Origin: Chitinophaga sp. S165
Lineage (GTDB): Bacteria; Bacteroidota; Bacteroidia; Chitinophagales; Chitinophagaceae
NCBI RefSeq assembly: GCF_003182155.1
Contig: NZ_QGTG01000002.1
Span: 1,193,646 to 1,257,645, forward strand
Length of the DNA stretch: 64,000 bases
Reading direction: 5' to 3'
In this document: piece by piece, positions 10,601 to 19,787 of the stretch
Layout of the letters: each line of letters starts with the position of its first letter
Numbering within the stretch: the first letter of the stretch is position 1
Program-made: the position numbers and the translations under genes
The notes under the pieces: generated by a model
The model's input: the letters and a program-made list of their open reading frames with translations, nothing else
Databases searched by the model: none
Told to the model about the DNA's origin: nothing

Positions 10601-11703
10601 AACGGAGCATACGTTTTAAGGAGTTTACTTTTCGGATGGAATGCCTGCAGGCATATCAGTGAAAGATAACTGAGCAGGTATTTTTCCTGCTGCCTGGAGG
10701 TTGTTTCCAGCAAGATCTGGAGCATATGTTCCGCCCGTTCTTTTCTGCCACTGTGGAAGTGCAGTAAACTGATGGCGGGGGTAATATCCTGGAAGAGTTT
10801 TTTATCATAAGCTGCCACGATCTTGTTAATGATCGTGTATGATTTTTCTTCCGGCAGTATTGTTAACGTATAGGTATATAAAAACGCAAATAGCGGGGAT
10901 ACAGGAATGCTGTTCTTTTTGTCCAGCTGCCGCTGTTGTTTGATGCCTTGTTCAAACAGTGTTAACGCCTTTTCCGGCTGACCTTCATATAGTTGTACAA
11001 CTGCATTCGCGTAAAGTGCATCTGTGCCACTGATTTCTTCTTTGATCTTACCTTCCTGTAATGCAACTTCAGCATGGCTAAGAGAAGATGCATCCTCCCT
11101 GATAAAGGCTGCAACCTGTTGCCTGAACGTATGTAGCGCTTCCAGCGACGTCATAGCCAGCAGGTGCTGTTTTACTGCTGCTTCATATATTTTGATGATG
11201 CTGTCTGTATCAAACACACGCAACAGTCCTTCATAGGCCGGATAATATAAGAGATAGCATAAGTGCGGGAAATATTCGGGCAGCTCAAAAGAGATCTTTC
11301 TGACCGGTTGCAGCAGCAGGGACCGTTCTCCTGTAAAATAAGCGGTCAGCAATTGTTGAAGCTCCTGGAGGCGCGCGCTCGTACTATAAAAAGAGTAAGG
11401 TTTGGCGTGATCGAGTAAACGTAAGTATTGTGGCTGGCGGATAACTTCGGGAAACAGGAGAAATCCGAGCTCGGGGATCAGTGAATAGTTGCCCGCCAGA
11501 TTGTAACTCCCCAGGTTTCTTTCCTTTAATAACTCCAGGATATCAATGATCCTGTCTTGCGGCATTTCTTTGACACGGTTCACTGCGTCAATGAAGGTAT
11601 ACCGTTCCAACGGATAAAGGTATACTGACAGCACGTCCATAACGATCCTGGTGTCGGCGTTCTGGGACTGATATAGTTCTTTGTAAAAGGAAAGATTCAC
11701 CAT
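7645..11703 (-). CDS. SNF2-family DEAD/DEAH helicase
   Basis: 1352 residues. The C-terminal 450 or so hold a complete SNF2 motor: motif I DDMGLGKT (about residue 920), motif II DEAH (about residue 1010), LTGTPVQN, SQYVRHLELV, LKAGGTGLNLT and motif VI QASDRAYRIGQT. The N-terminal 850 residues carry helical TPR-like repeats and bacterial SNF2-associated regions without clear motifs. Members use ATP to translocate on double-stranded DNA and remodel protein-DNA complexes. It is transcribed alone, with about 120 bp free downstream. A stand-alone chromosomal copy, with no methylase or nuclease neighbours, argues against a defence-island assignment. Confidence 0.92.
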   Translation of the reverse strand: MVNLSFYKELYQSQNADTRIVMDVLSVYLYPLERYTFIDAVNRVKEMPQDRIIDILELLKERNLGSYNLAGNYSLIPELGFLLFPEVIRQPQYLRLLDHAKPYSFYSTSARLQELQQLLTAYFTGERSLLLQPVRKISFELPEYFPHLCYLLYYPAYEGLLRVFDTDSIIKIYEAAVKQHLLAMTSLEALHTFRQQVAAFIREDASSLSHAEVALQEGKIKEEISGTDALYANAVVQLYEGQPEKALTLFEQGIKQQRQLDKKNSIPVSPLFAFLYTYTLTILPEEKSYTIINKIVAAYDKKLFQDITPAISLLHFHSGRKERAEHMLQILLETTSRQQEKYLLSYLSLICLQAFHPKSKLLKTYAPFIKVVLYQGVQHHYRLLTYELLYLFREQAYLGTEKTFRELAAFIGKTPIFSRMQAVPEWERLLNTLILQETNKPKEKAPVITRLAYLIDVAGSDIQPVIQTHQGDTGWSRGRPTDLKKLKEGRLENMTDHDFRIAATILKESYHTYGTESYAFGEQVWQEITGHPFLFLQDDPTVPVEVVKGQPELIVNGTGKGYVFGTNISDYTRDILLIKETPTRLRVIRLTQQQRSVLQTLRQIGTVPAEGKEKLLQALRNIGAHITVHSNVDDTTALNIKQRAADARIRVQLQPTGEALKASFFVKPFAVDPPYCQPGEGARHLIGVTNGERCQVIRDLEAEKSNLAKLMILIQESVVQEVLDDTIIFDDPLDCLQLLEIIYRHPELATAEWPEGQKLKVRGVAHQTQLRVTIRRVDGKWFACNGELKVDEDTVLSLKELLDAVKMNNTRFITLRNGEFLSLTTKLRRQLDELASIAQTEHEEIHIRPLAAHMLDEILEGAGNVETDEHWKALRARQATAEEIHPEVPVTLQTQLRPYQEEGFRWMARLANWGAGACLADDMGLGKTIQAITMLLYRASEGPALVVCPASVLPNWANELYRFAPSLQVKQISNSNRSAVLKTAGPFDIVLITYGILQSEDKLLAGVHWNMVVLDEAHTIKNYQTKTSKAAMALQAGFKLILTGTPVQNHLAEIWNLFNFINPGLLGNLQYFNKQFATPVIYNAESSVTKHLRKLIGPFMLRRTKTAVLDELPEKTEIVKMVSLSPDEAAFYEAMRLTAVENIKKYSREKNSKQHLNTLTEIGKLRMAACNARMIDPEIDIHSSKLAVFLEIVKELIDNNHRALVFSQYVRHLELVRQALDELCISYCYLDGSTPIPAREKVVQQFQSGEGSLFLISLKAGGTGLNLTAADYVIHLDPWWNPAIEEQASDRAYRIGQTRPVTIYRLVAKHTIEEKIIALHHSKRDLADRLLEGSDISGKLSTEELISLIAKS

Positions 11704-11737
11704 TGCTGGTGCAATCTACAATTTTATCTGTCGTTCG

Positions 11738-12148
11738 TTATTTGATAAAAGAGAGCATATACCTGGCTGTGGTCAGGAAAGATGCCAGATCATTGGGTTT
11801 GGTGATATAATCTTTAACCCCCAACTCTATACTTTTGGCTTTGAATACAGGCGAAGCTGATGTGCTCCAGATGATCTTGGGAATGTCCATGAAACGTCCC
11901 TTGTCATTCAACTCTTTTACTACTTCTACACCGGTTAGTTCAGGAATATTGTAATCCAGGATCATGAGGGCCGGTAGTTCCTCTTCTCCTATGTTCTCAA
12001 GGTATTTGACAAACTTTCTGCCATTAGGAATGCATACGAGTTGCCAACTAGGATCTATTTCTTCAATCGCATTTTCCAACAGCTCCTGGTCATCGATATC
12101 ATCTTCTGCCAACAGGATCAGCCTCTTCGAATGGCCTAAAAGTTGCAT
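11738..12148 (-). CDS. Single-domain response regulator
   Basis: 136 residues, one receiver domain with no output domain. Acidic pocket residues are in LLAEDDIDDQELL, the phospho-acceptor Asp is in MILDYNIPELTG, the Thr/Ser position is in IIWSTSASP, and the Lys is in DYITKPND. The layout matches Rcp1/CheY-like regulators. It is divergent from the giant hybrid kinase gene (150 bp apart), so it may exchange phosphate with that kinase; this is inference from position. Confidence 0.9.
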   Translation of the reverse strand: MQLLGHSKRLILLAEDDIDDQELLENAIEEIDPSWQLVCIPNGRKFVKYLENIGEEELPALMILDYNIPELTGVEVVKELNDKGRFMDIPKIIWSTSASPVFKAKSIELGVKDYITKPNDLASFLTTARYMLSFIK

Positions 12149-12298
12149 CTGTTAAGTTGTTTTTATGGAAACAAAAGTAATTACTTCAAACCATATAATG
12201 CATAGCATCTATATGGGATGAAGTGGAAAAGACGGATCAAACACAACTTAAAGAATTTTTTAACTTATATACATAGCACCAGCTAACACGCCTTCAAC

Positions 12299-15200
12299 AT
12301 GAACACGCGGAGAAAAAGTCCCGATAATACTGCTCTGTCTGATAAGCCTGTGGAGAAAAGTCCACAGACTTCCACAACAAAAAGCAAAAAGCGAATACAA
12401 CAGGTCCACGAACCGTTGGCTGATGAATTGGATTTACGGCAGCTTTTTCAGGTGTTGTCGGAGGTCAGAAGTGGTAATTTCTCCGCTAGAATGCCGGAAG
12501 ACAGCATTGGGTTAAGCGGTAAGATCTGCGATACAGTCAATGAGATCATTTCCCTGAATGAAACCCTGGTAGAAGAGCTAACCCTTGCGCGTAACACCAT
12601 CGGGAAAATGGGGCGTTTAAACCATAGGGTAGTGATGCCCCGTACGGCTAAAGGCTCCTGGGATACTGCCGTAGTATCCATTAATACACTGATATCAGAC
12701 CTTGTACATCCGACGATCGAAATAGCTCATGTAATCAGTTCCGTGGCGAAAGGTAACCTTTCCCAGGAGATGCCGCTACAGATAGAAGATCACGTATTAC
12801 AGGGAGAATTTGCGCGTATTGCCACTGAGGTGAACGGGATGGTGAAACAGCTGAACCTCTTCTCCCGAGAGGTAACGCGTGTGGCGCGTGAGGTGGGCTC
12901 AGAAGGTAAACTGGGTGGTCAGGCGAAAGTAAAGGACGTTGCGGGGGTATGGAAAGACCTGACGGACTCGGTAAACCAGATGGCGGGTAACCTTACGGCG
13001 CAGGTGCGTAACATCGCAGATGTAACGACGGCTGTGGCAAAAGGAGACCTTTCCAAGAAAATTACGGTGGATGTACAGGGTGAGATCCTTGAACTGAAAG
13101 ATACGATCAATACGATGGTGGACCAGCTGAACTCATTCTCATCCGAGGTAACGCGTGTGGCGCGTGAGGTGGGTACAGACGGTAAGCTGGGAGGCCAGGC
13201 TGAAGTAAAGGGGGTGGCAGGTACCTGGAAAGACCTGACAGACTCCGTAAACCAGATGGCGTCCAACCTGACAGGGCAGGTACGAAACATCGCGGAGGTA
13301 ACCACAGCGGTGGCGCGAGGTGACCTGTCACGTAAGATCACGGTGGACGTACGCGGAGAGATCCTGGAACTGAAAAACACCATGAACACGATGGTGGACC
13401 AGCTGAACTCCTTCTCTGCCGAGGTAACGCGTGTGGCGCGTGAGGTGGGTTCTGAAGGCAAACTGGGTGGCCAGGCTACGGTGAAAGGCGTAGGTGGTGT
13501 GTGGAAAGATCTGACGGACTCGGTAAACCAGATGGCGGGTAACCTGACAGCGCAGGTACGAAATATCGCCGACGTAACAACGGCGGTGGCGAAAGGTGAC
13601 CTGTCGCGTAAAATTACAGTGGATGTAAAAGGAGAGATCCTTGAACTGAAGAATACGATCAATACGATGGTGGACCAGCTGAACTCCTTCGCCTCCGAGG
13701 TGACCCGCGTGGCGCTGGAGGTAGGTACGGAAGGTAAGCTGGGTGGCCAGGCAAAAGTGCAGGGTGTGGGTGGTACCTGGAAAGACCTGACGGACTCTGT
13801 AAACCAGATGGGGTCCAACCTGACAGCGCAGGTACGTAACATCGCCGAGGTAACAACGGCGGTAGCGAACGGGGACCTTTCCAAGAAGATCACGGTGAAT
13901 GTGGAAGGTGAGATCCTGGAGCTGAAAAAGACGATCAATACGATGGTGGACCAGCTGAACTCCTTCGCTTCTGAGGTGACCCGTGTGGCCCTGGAGGTAG
14001 GTACGGAAGGTAAGCTGGGTGGTCAGGCAAAAGTACAGGGTGTAGGTGGTACGTGGAAAGACCTGACGGAATCTGTAAACCAGATGGGATCTAACCTGAC
14101 GGCGCAGGTGCGTAACATCGCCGAGGTAACAACGGCGGTGGCGAAAGGAGACCTGTCTCGTAAGATCACGGTGGACGTAAAAGGAGAGATCCTTGAACTG
14201 AAGAATACGATCAATACGATGGTGGACCAGCTGAACTCCTTCGGATCGGAAGTATTCCGGGTGGCGCGTGAGGTAGGTTCTGAAGGTAAACTGGGCGGCC
14301 AGGCGGATGTACCGGGTGTGGAAGGCTTGTGGAAAGACCTGACGGACTCTGTAAATATCATGGCGTCCAATCTGACGTCGCAGGTACGTAACATTGCTGA
14401 AGTAACGACGGCGGTGGCCAATGGTGACCTCTCCCGTAAAATTGAAGTAGACGTAAAAGGTGAGATCCTTGAATTAAAGAATACCATCAATACCATGGTG
14501 GAACAGCTGCGTGCATTCGCCTCTGAGGTAACGCGTGTGGCGCGTGAGGTAGGTACGGACGGCAAACTGGGCGGCCAGGCATTCGTACCGGGTGTAGGTG
14601 GTACGTGGAAAGACCTGACGGACTCAGTAAACCAGATGGCGGGCAACCTGACAGCCCAGGTGCGTAACATCGCAGATGTGGCTATTGCCGTGGCTAATGG
14701 TGATATGTCCCGCAAGATCACGGTGGACGTACGCGGAGAGATCCTCCAGCTGAAAGAAACACTGAATACGATGGTGGACCAGCTGCGTGCATTTGCCTCT
14801 GAGGTAACGCGTGTGGCCCGTGAGGTAGGTACCGACGGTAAGCTGGGTGGTCAGGCATTCGTGCCTGGTGTGGCAGGTACGTGGAAAGACCTGACGGACT
14901 CAGTAAACCAGATGACCGGTAATCTGACCTCGCAGGTGCGTAACATTGCCGAGGTGACCAAAGCGGTGGCCTCCGGCGACTTGTCCAAGAAAGTAACGAT
15001 AGACGTAAAAGGTGAGATCCTCGATCTGAAAAATACTATCAACACAATGGTGGACCAGCTGAACTCTTTCGCCTTCGAGGTAACGCGTGTGGCGCGTGAA
15101 GTAGGTACGGAAGGAAAGCTGGGTGGACAGGCTGAAGTACAGGGTGTAGGTGGTACCTGGAAAGACCTTACCGACTCCGTGAATATGATGGCGTCCAACT

Positions 15201-18200
15201 TAACCAACCAGGTGCGTGGCATCGCGAAAGTGGTAACCGCAGTGGCTACAGGTAACCTGAAACAAAAGCTGTCCATCGTTTCCCGTGGTGAGGTGGCCCA
15301 GTTAACAGAGACTATCAACGAAATGATCGATACGCTTGCGTTGTTTGCCGACCAGGTAACAACGGTGGCCCGTGAGGTGGGGGTTGAAGGTCGTTTGGGT
15401 GGTCAGGCAAGTGTGCCAGGTGCTTCCGGTATCTGGAAGAACCTGACGGAGAACGTGAACCAGCTGGCGGAAAACCTCACTACACAGGTACGTGCTATCT
15501 CGGCGGTAGCATCTGCGGTAACGAAAGGTGATCTGACCCAGATGATCCGCGTGGAAGCGAAAGGTGAGGTGGAAGAACTGAAAGACACCATCAACCAGAT
15601 GATCGCCAACCTGAAACAGACGACATTGCGTAACCAGGAACAGGACTGGCTGAAATCCAACCTGGCTAAGTTCACGCAGATGCTCCAGGGACAAAAGGAC
15701 CTGAATACGGTGACCCGCCGGATCCTCTCAGAGCTGGCGCAGGTGGTGAACGCACAGAAAGGGATGTTCTACATCCTGGAACAGGAAGAAAACCTTTTGA
15801 ACCCAAAACTGAAATTATTCGCAGCATATGCTTATGGCAATGAGGTGAGCGTTTCGCGCGAATTTGCACTCGGACAGGGCCTTGTAGGGCAATGTGCCGT
15901 GGAGAAAGAACGTATCCTGCTTACCAATGTGCCTTCAAATTATATTAAGATCAGCTCCGGTCTGGGTGAAGCTACACCGGTGAACCTGATCGTACTGCCG
16001 GTACTGTTCGAATCGCAGATCAAAGCGGTGATAGAACTGGCGTCCTTCGATATGTTCAGCCAGACGCACCTGGACTTCCTCAGTCAGTTGACAGAAAGTA
16101 TCGGTATCGTGTTGAACACCATCGAGGCGAACTCCAGAACGGAAGACCTGCTGGAACAGTCACAATCGCTGGCAGATGAATTAAGACGTACCAACGAAGA
16201 ATTACAGGACAAGGCCCACCTGCTGGTAAAACAGAAAGAGGAAGTGGAAGAAAAGAACAAGGAGGTGGAAGAAGCAAGGAAATCGCTGGAAGAGAAAGCA
16301 GAACAGCTCCAGCTTACTTCGAAATACAAATCGGAGTTCCTTGCCAACATGTCGCACGAGTTGCGTACCCCGTTGAACTCCTTATTGATCCTTGCACAGC
16401 AGTTATATGAGAACCATGACGGTAACCTGAATGAAAAACAGGTGCGTTATGCGAAAACGATCCACAGCTGCGGAGATGACCTGATACAACTGATCAACGA
16501 TATTCTTGACCTGTCGAAGATCGAGTCTGGATATATTTCTACAGACTTTATCAAAGTGCGCTTTAATGAAGTGGTATCTTTCGTGGAAACTACCTTCAAG
16601 CACGTATCCGAAAGCAAGAACCTGCGCTTCCGTATTGAAATGGATGATCAGTTGCCACAGTCGCTGGAAACGGACGTACAACGTTTGAACCAGATCCTGA
16701 AGAACCTCCTTTCCAATGCGTTTAAGTTCACAGAAAAAGGAGAAGTTAAACTCCGGATCTATGAAGCGAAACGGAACTGGCGCCTGCTCAATGGAAGCCT
16801 TGATAGTGCAGACAGAGTGGTGGCCTTCGAGATCAGGGATACGGGTATCGGTATTTCGAAAGATAAACAGAACATCATCTTCGAGGCTTTCCAGCAGGCA
16901 GAAGGTTCTACCAGCCGCAAATACGGAGGTACCGGCCTCGGACTGTCTATCAGCCGTGGTCTGGCCGACCTGCTCGGAGGTTCTATCGAACTGGAAAGCG
17001 AAGCTGGCCGGGGCAGTACCTTTACGTTGTTCCTGCCATTGCAGTATAATCCTTCTGCTATCAGAAGAGAGAAACAAAGCAGCCTGACAGTAGGACAATA
17101 CCAGTTGCCGGACGATTATGAAGCTGCGCTCGTACAGCCTCTACCGACAATAAAAGTTCCGGAAACAAAAGATCTTGATGGACTGAATGAGATCATCAAT
17201 GAAATAGGCGACGACCGGACACATATTGTCGATACGGATAAGGTAGTGCTGATCGTGGAAGATGATGTCAGGTTTGCCAAGATAATGCTGGAAAAGGCAC
17301 ATGAGATGGGACTAAAGGTAGTTGTGGCTACCAGTTTCGGAGATGTATTCGACCTGACGAACAAATACAATCCGATCGCGGTAACGCTTGACGTGAAACT
17401 GCCGGACGCAAGTGGATGGAGAGTATTGGACCTTTTCAAGAATGATATTAATCTAAGGCATATTCCTATTCACCTGATCTCAGGAGAAGAAAACCGTTTA
17501 CTGGCAATGCACCGTGGCGCGAGGAGCTTTAGCCTCAAGCCACTGAAGGCGGAAGCGCTGAATGTGTTGTTTGCCAACATCATTGAACACGACAGCAGGA
17601 AAACGAAGAAGGTGCTCGTCGTGGAAGATAATGAGCCGGATGCTTCTCAGATAGCCAGGATCCTGGATAACGGGGAACTGATCGAAATGGATTTTGTGGA
17701 AAATGGAAAGGCTGCGATAGATCGGGTGAATAATACAATTTACGATTGTATTATTGCCGACTATATGCTGCCGGATATTGACGGGGCGGAGTTCGTTGCT
17801 AATATGAACACGGTGAACAGGTATAATGCAACACCGGTGATCGTATATTCAGCCAAAGACTTTTCCAACAGTGAGAAATCCAAGCTGAAACAGTATGCCA
17901 ATAAAATACTGCTCAAAGGCGTTAATTCTCTTGACCTGTTACTTGAAGAAACGGTGATGCAATTACATATTAATCACCAGTCCCTGTTACCGGAAAAGAA
18001 GAAGCTGATAGAAGACCTTCGTTCTCAGAAAGATGTACTGATCCATAAAAATGTGCTGGTAGTAGATGATGACGTACGTAACCTGTTTGCCCTGACCACT
18101 GCATTTGAAAGGTTCCATATCAATACTATCACCGCAGAAAGTGGTAAAGAGGCAATGAACATTCTAAGTGAAAATGGTGATATCGATATTGTGTTAATGG

Positions 18201-18412
18201 ATATTATGATGCCTGAAATGGACGGATATGAAACGATGCAAAAGATCAGGAGAGAGCATAAGAACAGCGCCTTGCCGATCATTGCTGTAACAGCAAAAGC
18301 AATGAAGGGCGACAGGGAGAAATGCCTTGAGGCAGGAGCATCCGATTATATTACAAAACCGTTAAAAATAGATCAATTGTTGTCGCTGATGCGTGTTTGG
18401 CTGTATAGGTAA
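12299..18412 (+). CDS. Soluble poly-HAMP hybrid histidine kinase (GAF, HisKA, HATPase, three REC)
   Basis: 2037 residues with no membrane segment. The N-terminal 1110 or so are HAMP units: two divergent leading modules, then ten tandem 92-residue units, each containing GKLGGQA...[11 protein letters not shown] and GDLSxKI...GEILELK. Next come a GAF domain (about 1130-1270), a coiled coil, HisKA with the phospho-acceptor His1353 in [11 protein letters not shown], HATPase (about 1457-1582, G boxes DTGIGIS and GGTGLGLSI) and three receiver domains starting near 1647 (VEDDVRF), 1769 (VEDNEPD) and 1916 (VDDDVRN). It is architecturally like group III (Nik1-type) kinases that sense osmotic or cell-envelope stress through HAMP arrays. 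The next gene, a REC-kinase, starts 15 bp later. Confidence 0.95.
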   Translation: MNTRRKSPDNTALSDKPVEKSPQTSTTKSKKRIQQVHEPLADELDLRQLFQVLSEVRSGNFSARMPEDSIGLSGKICDTVNEIISLNETLVEELTLARNTIGKMGRLNHRVVMPRTAKGSWDTAVVSINTLISDLVHPTIEIAHVISSVAKGNLSQEMPLQIEDHVLQGEFARIATEVNGMVKQLNLFSREVTRVAREVGSEGKLGGQAKVKDVAGVWKDLTDSVNQMAGNLTAQVRNIADVTTAVAKGDLSKKITVDVQGEILELKDTINTMVDQLNSFSSEVTRVAREVGTDGKLGGQAEVKGVAGTWKDLTDSVNQMASNLTGQVRNIAEVTTAVARGDLSRKITVDVRGEILELKNTMNTMVDQLNSFSAEVTRVAREVGSEGKLGGQATVKGVGGVWKDLTDSVNQMAGNLTAQVRNIADVTTAVAKGDLSRKITVDVKGEILELKNTINTMVDQLNSFASEVTRVALEVGTEGKLGGQAKVQGVGGTWKDLTDSVNQMGSNLTAQVRNIAEVTTAVANGDLSKKITVNVEGEILELKKTINTMVDQLNSFASEVTRVALEVGTEGKLGGQAKVQGVGGTWKDLTESVNQMGSNLTAQVRNIAEVTTAVAKGDLSRKITVDVKGEILELKNTINTMVDQLNSFGSEVFRVAREVGSEGKLGGQADVPGVEGLWKDLTDSVNIMASNLTSQVRNIAEVTTAVANGDLSRKIEVDVKGEILELKNTINTMVEQLRAFASEVTRVAREVGTDGKLGGQAFVPGVGGTWKDLTDSVNQMAGNLTAQVRNIADVAIAVANGDMSRKITVDVRGEILQLKETLNTMVDQLRAFASEVTRVAREVGTDGKLGGQAFVPGVAGTWKDLTDSVNQMTGNLTSQVRNIAEVTKAVASGDLSKKVTIDVKGEILDLKNTINTMVDQLNSFAFEVTRVAREVGTEGKLGGQAEVQGVGGTWKDLTDSVNMMASNLTNQVRGIAKVVTAVATGNLKQKLSIVSRGEVAQLTETINEMIDTLALFADQVTTVAREVGVEGRLGGQASVPGASGIWKNLTENVNQLAENLTTQVRAISAVASAVTKGDLTQMIRVEAKGEVEELKDTINQMIANLKQTTLRNQEQDWLKSNLAKFTQMLQGQKDLNTVTRRILSELAQVVNAQKGMFYILEQEENLLNPKLKLFAAYAYGNEVSVSREFALGQGLVGQCAVEKERILLTNVPSNYIKISSGLGEATPVNLIVLPVLFESQIKAVIELASFDMFSQTHLDFLSQLTESIGIVLNTIEANSRTEDLLEQSQSLADELRRTNEELQDKAHLLVKQKEEVEEKNKEVEEARKSLEEKAEQLQLTSKYKSEFLANMSHELRTPLNSLLILAQQLYENHDGNLNEKQVRYAKTIHSCGDDLIQLINDILDLSKIESGYISTDFIKVRFNEVVSFVETTFKHVSESKNLRFRIEMDDQLPQSLETDVQRLNQILKNLLSNAFKFTEKGEVKLRIYEAKRNWRLLNGSLDSADRVVAFEIRDTGIGISKDKQNIIFEAFQQAEGSTSRKYGGTGLGLSISRGLADLLGGSIELESEAGRGSTFTLFLPLQYNPSAIRREKQSSLTVGQYQLPDDYEAALVQPLPTIKVPETKDLDGLNEIINEIGDDRTHIVDTDKVVLIVEDDVRFAKIMLEKAHEMGLKVVVATSFGDVFDLTNKYNPIAVTLDVKLPDASGWRVLDLFKNDINLRHIPIHLISGEENRLLAMHRGARSFSLKPLKAEALNVLFANIIEHDSRKTKKVLVVEDNEPDASQIARILDNGELIEMDFVENGKAAIDRVNNTIYDCIIADYMLPDIDGAEFVANMNTVNRYNATPVIVYSAKDFSNSEKSKLKQYANKILLKGVNSLDLLLEETVMQLHINHQSLLPEKKKLIEDLRSQKDVLIHKNVLVVDDDVRNLFALTTAFERFHINTITAESGKEAMNILSENGDIDIVLMDIMMPEMDGYETMQKIRREHKNSALPIIAVTAKAMKGDREKCLEAGASDYITKPLKIDQLLSLMRVWLYR
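12872..15631 (+). repeat. Ten in-frame tandem 276-bp repeats encoding HAMP units
   Basis: GTAACGCGTGTGGCGCGTGA-type units recur every 276 bp (for example at 12872, 13148 and 15356). The period of 92 codons keeps the frame. Units 1-9 are highly similar at the nucleotide level; unit 10 is the most divergent. Such an array can expand or contract by recombination. Confidence 0.95.
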
Positions 18413-18427
18413 TTTTGAAGTATTCAT

Positions 18428-19723
18428 TTGAAAAATCAAACAATTTTGCAGGAACAGGATTTGATTAAAATATTAGTAGTAGACGACCGGCAGGATAATT
18501 TATTGTCTATAGAATCTATCCTCGAAAGGGAAAGCTATACAATTGTTAAAGCCAGTTCAGGCAGGGCCGCATTGAAGATCCTGCTGAAGGAGTTTGATTT
18601 CTCATTAATACTGATGGACGTGCAGATGCCTGATATGAACGGTTTTGAAACAGCAGCGCTTATTTATCAAAGGGAGAAGCTGAAAGATATACCGATCATC
18701 TTCATTACTGCTCACAGCCATGAAGAGGAAGCTATTTTTAAGGGATATAAAGTAGGTGCTGTTGACTTTATCTACAAGCCTGTGAATCCTGAACTGTTAC
18801 GTGTGAAGGTGGGATTGTTCGTAGAGTTATATCGTAAAACACAGTCGCTCATTGCACAGGAACAAAAACTGCTGCTGGCAAATGCATCCCTGCAAAGGGA
18901 AATTGAAGAGAAGGAAGCATCTGAACTAAAAGTGCGCGAGTTGAACAGGCAGTTGTTGCAGAATAACATTCATCTGAAAGCGGTGAATGAAGAACTGGAC
19001 CGCTTTGCCTATATCGCTTCTCATGACTTGCAGGAACCTTTACGTAAGATCAGGGTGTTCAGTGATATGATCCTGCAAAAGAAAAGTGGTGAGGTTGAAG
19101 TTGACAGATATGTGCAGAAGATCACAAATGCCACTATTCGTATGCAGCAACTGGTCAGTGACTTATTGCGCTTCTCCCGCCATTCTATACAGGGAGGGGA
19201 TTTTTCCTTATGTGACCTTAACGACCTGGTAAAAGAGGCGTTAACAGAACTGGAGATCAAGATCCAGCAAACCAAAGCCAGGATTAAGATCGATACCTTA
19301 CCTTCCTTACAGGTGATCCCTACCCTGATGCGGCAAGTGTTCTATAATCTTATCAGCAATGCATTGAAGTTCCGGAAGAAGGGTGTTGCGCCAGAGGTAC
19401 ATATTTATGCAGAGGTCGTGTCTACACCAGATCATCATTATGTGCGGGACAGCGATCACGGTATTTACTATAAGATCTTTGTAACAGATAACGGTATTGG
19501 TTTTGAAAGCCAGTATGTAGAGGATATCTTCGTTGTGTTCAAGAGATTGCATAGTTACCATGAGATAGAAGGCACTGGCATAGGGCTGTCTATCTGTAAG
19601 AAGATCATGGAACAGCACAATGGATTTATTACCGCGACAAGTGAGCTTGACAATGGCGCTACTTTTATAATTGGTATTCCTGAGAAGCAGGTATTACCAT
19701 TGAATATAACTATGAGCTCATAA
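18428..19723 (+). CDS. Receiver-histidine kinase (REC-HisKA-HATPase)
   Basis: 431 residues, starting with TTG at 18428, which is 15 bp after the hybrid kinase stop. An N-terminal receiver (VVDDRQDNL, phospho-Asp in LILMDVQMPD, Lys in DFIYKPVNP) is followed by a coiled coil, HisKA with His in YIASHDLQEPLRK, and HATPase with DNGIGF and GTGIGLSIC. The layout matches cyanobacterial-phytochrome-type output kinases that are themselves controlled by phosphotransfer. Co-transcription with the poly-HAMP kinase suggests a phosphorelay: kinase RECs to this receiver to a downstream regulator. Partners are not fixed by sequence. Confidence 0.9.
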   Translation: MKNQTILQEQDLIKILVVDDRQDNLLSIESILERESYTIVKASSGRAALKILLKEFDFSLILMDVQMPDMNGFETAALIYQREKLKDIPIIFITAHSHEEEAIFKGYKVGAVDFIYKPVNPELLRVKVGLFVELYRKTQSLIAQEQKLLLANASLQREIEEKEASELKVRELNRQLLQNNIHLKAVNEELDRFAYIASHDLQEPLRKIRVFSDMILQKKSGEVEVDRYVQKITNATIRMQQLVSDLLRFSRHSIQGGDFSLCDLNDLVKEALTELEIKIQQTKARIKIDTLPSLQVIPTLMRQVFYNLISNALKFRKKGVAPEVHIYAEVVSTPDHHYVRDSDHGIYYKIFVTDNGIGFESQYVEDIFVVFKRLHSYHEIEGTGIGLSICKKIMEQHNGFITATSELDNGATFIIGIPEKQVLPLNITMSS

Positions 19724-19734
19724 AAGATTAAATA

Positions 19735-19769
19735 GAAAGAGCCATCCCGTTTATGAGATGGCTCTTTTA
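19735..19769. terminator. Bidirectional terminator
   Basis: AAAGAGCCATC and GATGGCTCTTT form an 11-bp perfect stem with a 10-nt loop and a T run on each strand. It separates the convergent kinase and GH3 genes. Confidence 0.9.
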
Positions 19770-19787
19770 TTTTGCCTGTAAGGCTGA

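Noticed and set aside
7645..11703. SNF2 helicase as part of a phage-defence island
   Set aside because: No methylase, nuclease, phospholipase or other defence partner is adjacent; neighbours are ordinary signalling genes.
12919..15318. Long antisense open frames (up to about 340 codons) opposite the HAMP array
   Set aside because: They follow exactly the 276-bp periodicity of the sense gene and read as its codon-bias shadow. The sense frame has clear HAMP, kinase and receiver motifs.
12872..15631. Regular DNA repeats as a possible CRISPR or satellite
   Set aside because: Period 276 bp, in frame and coding; no short spacer-repeat pattern.
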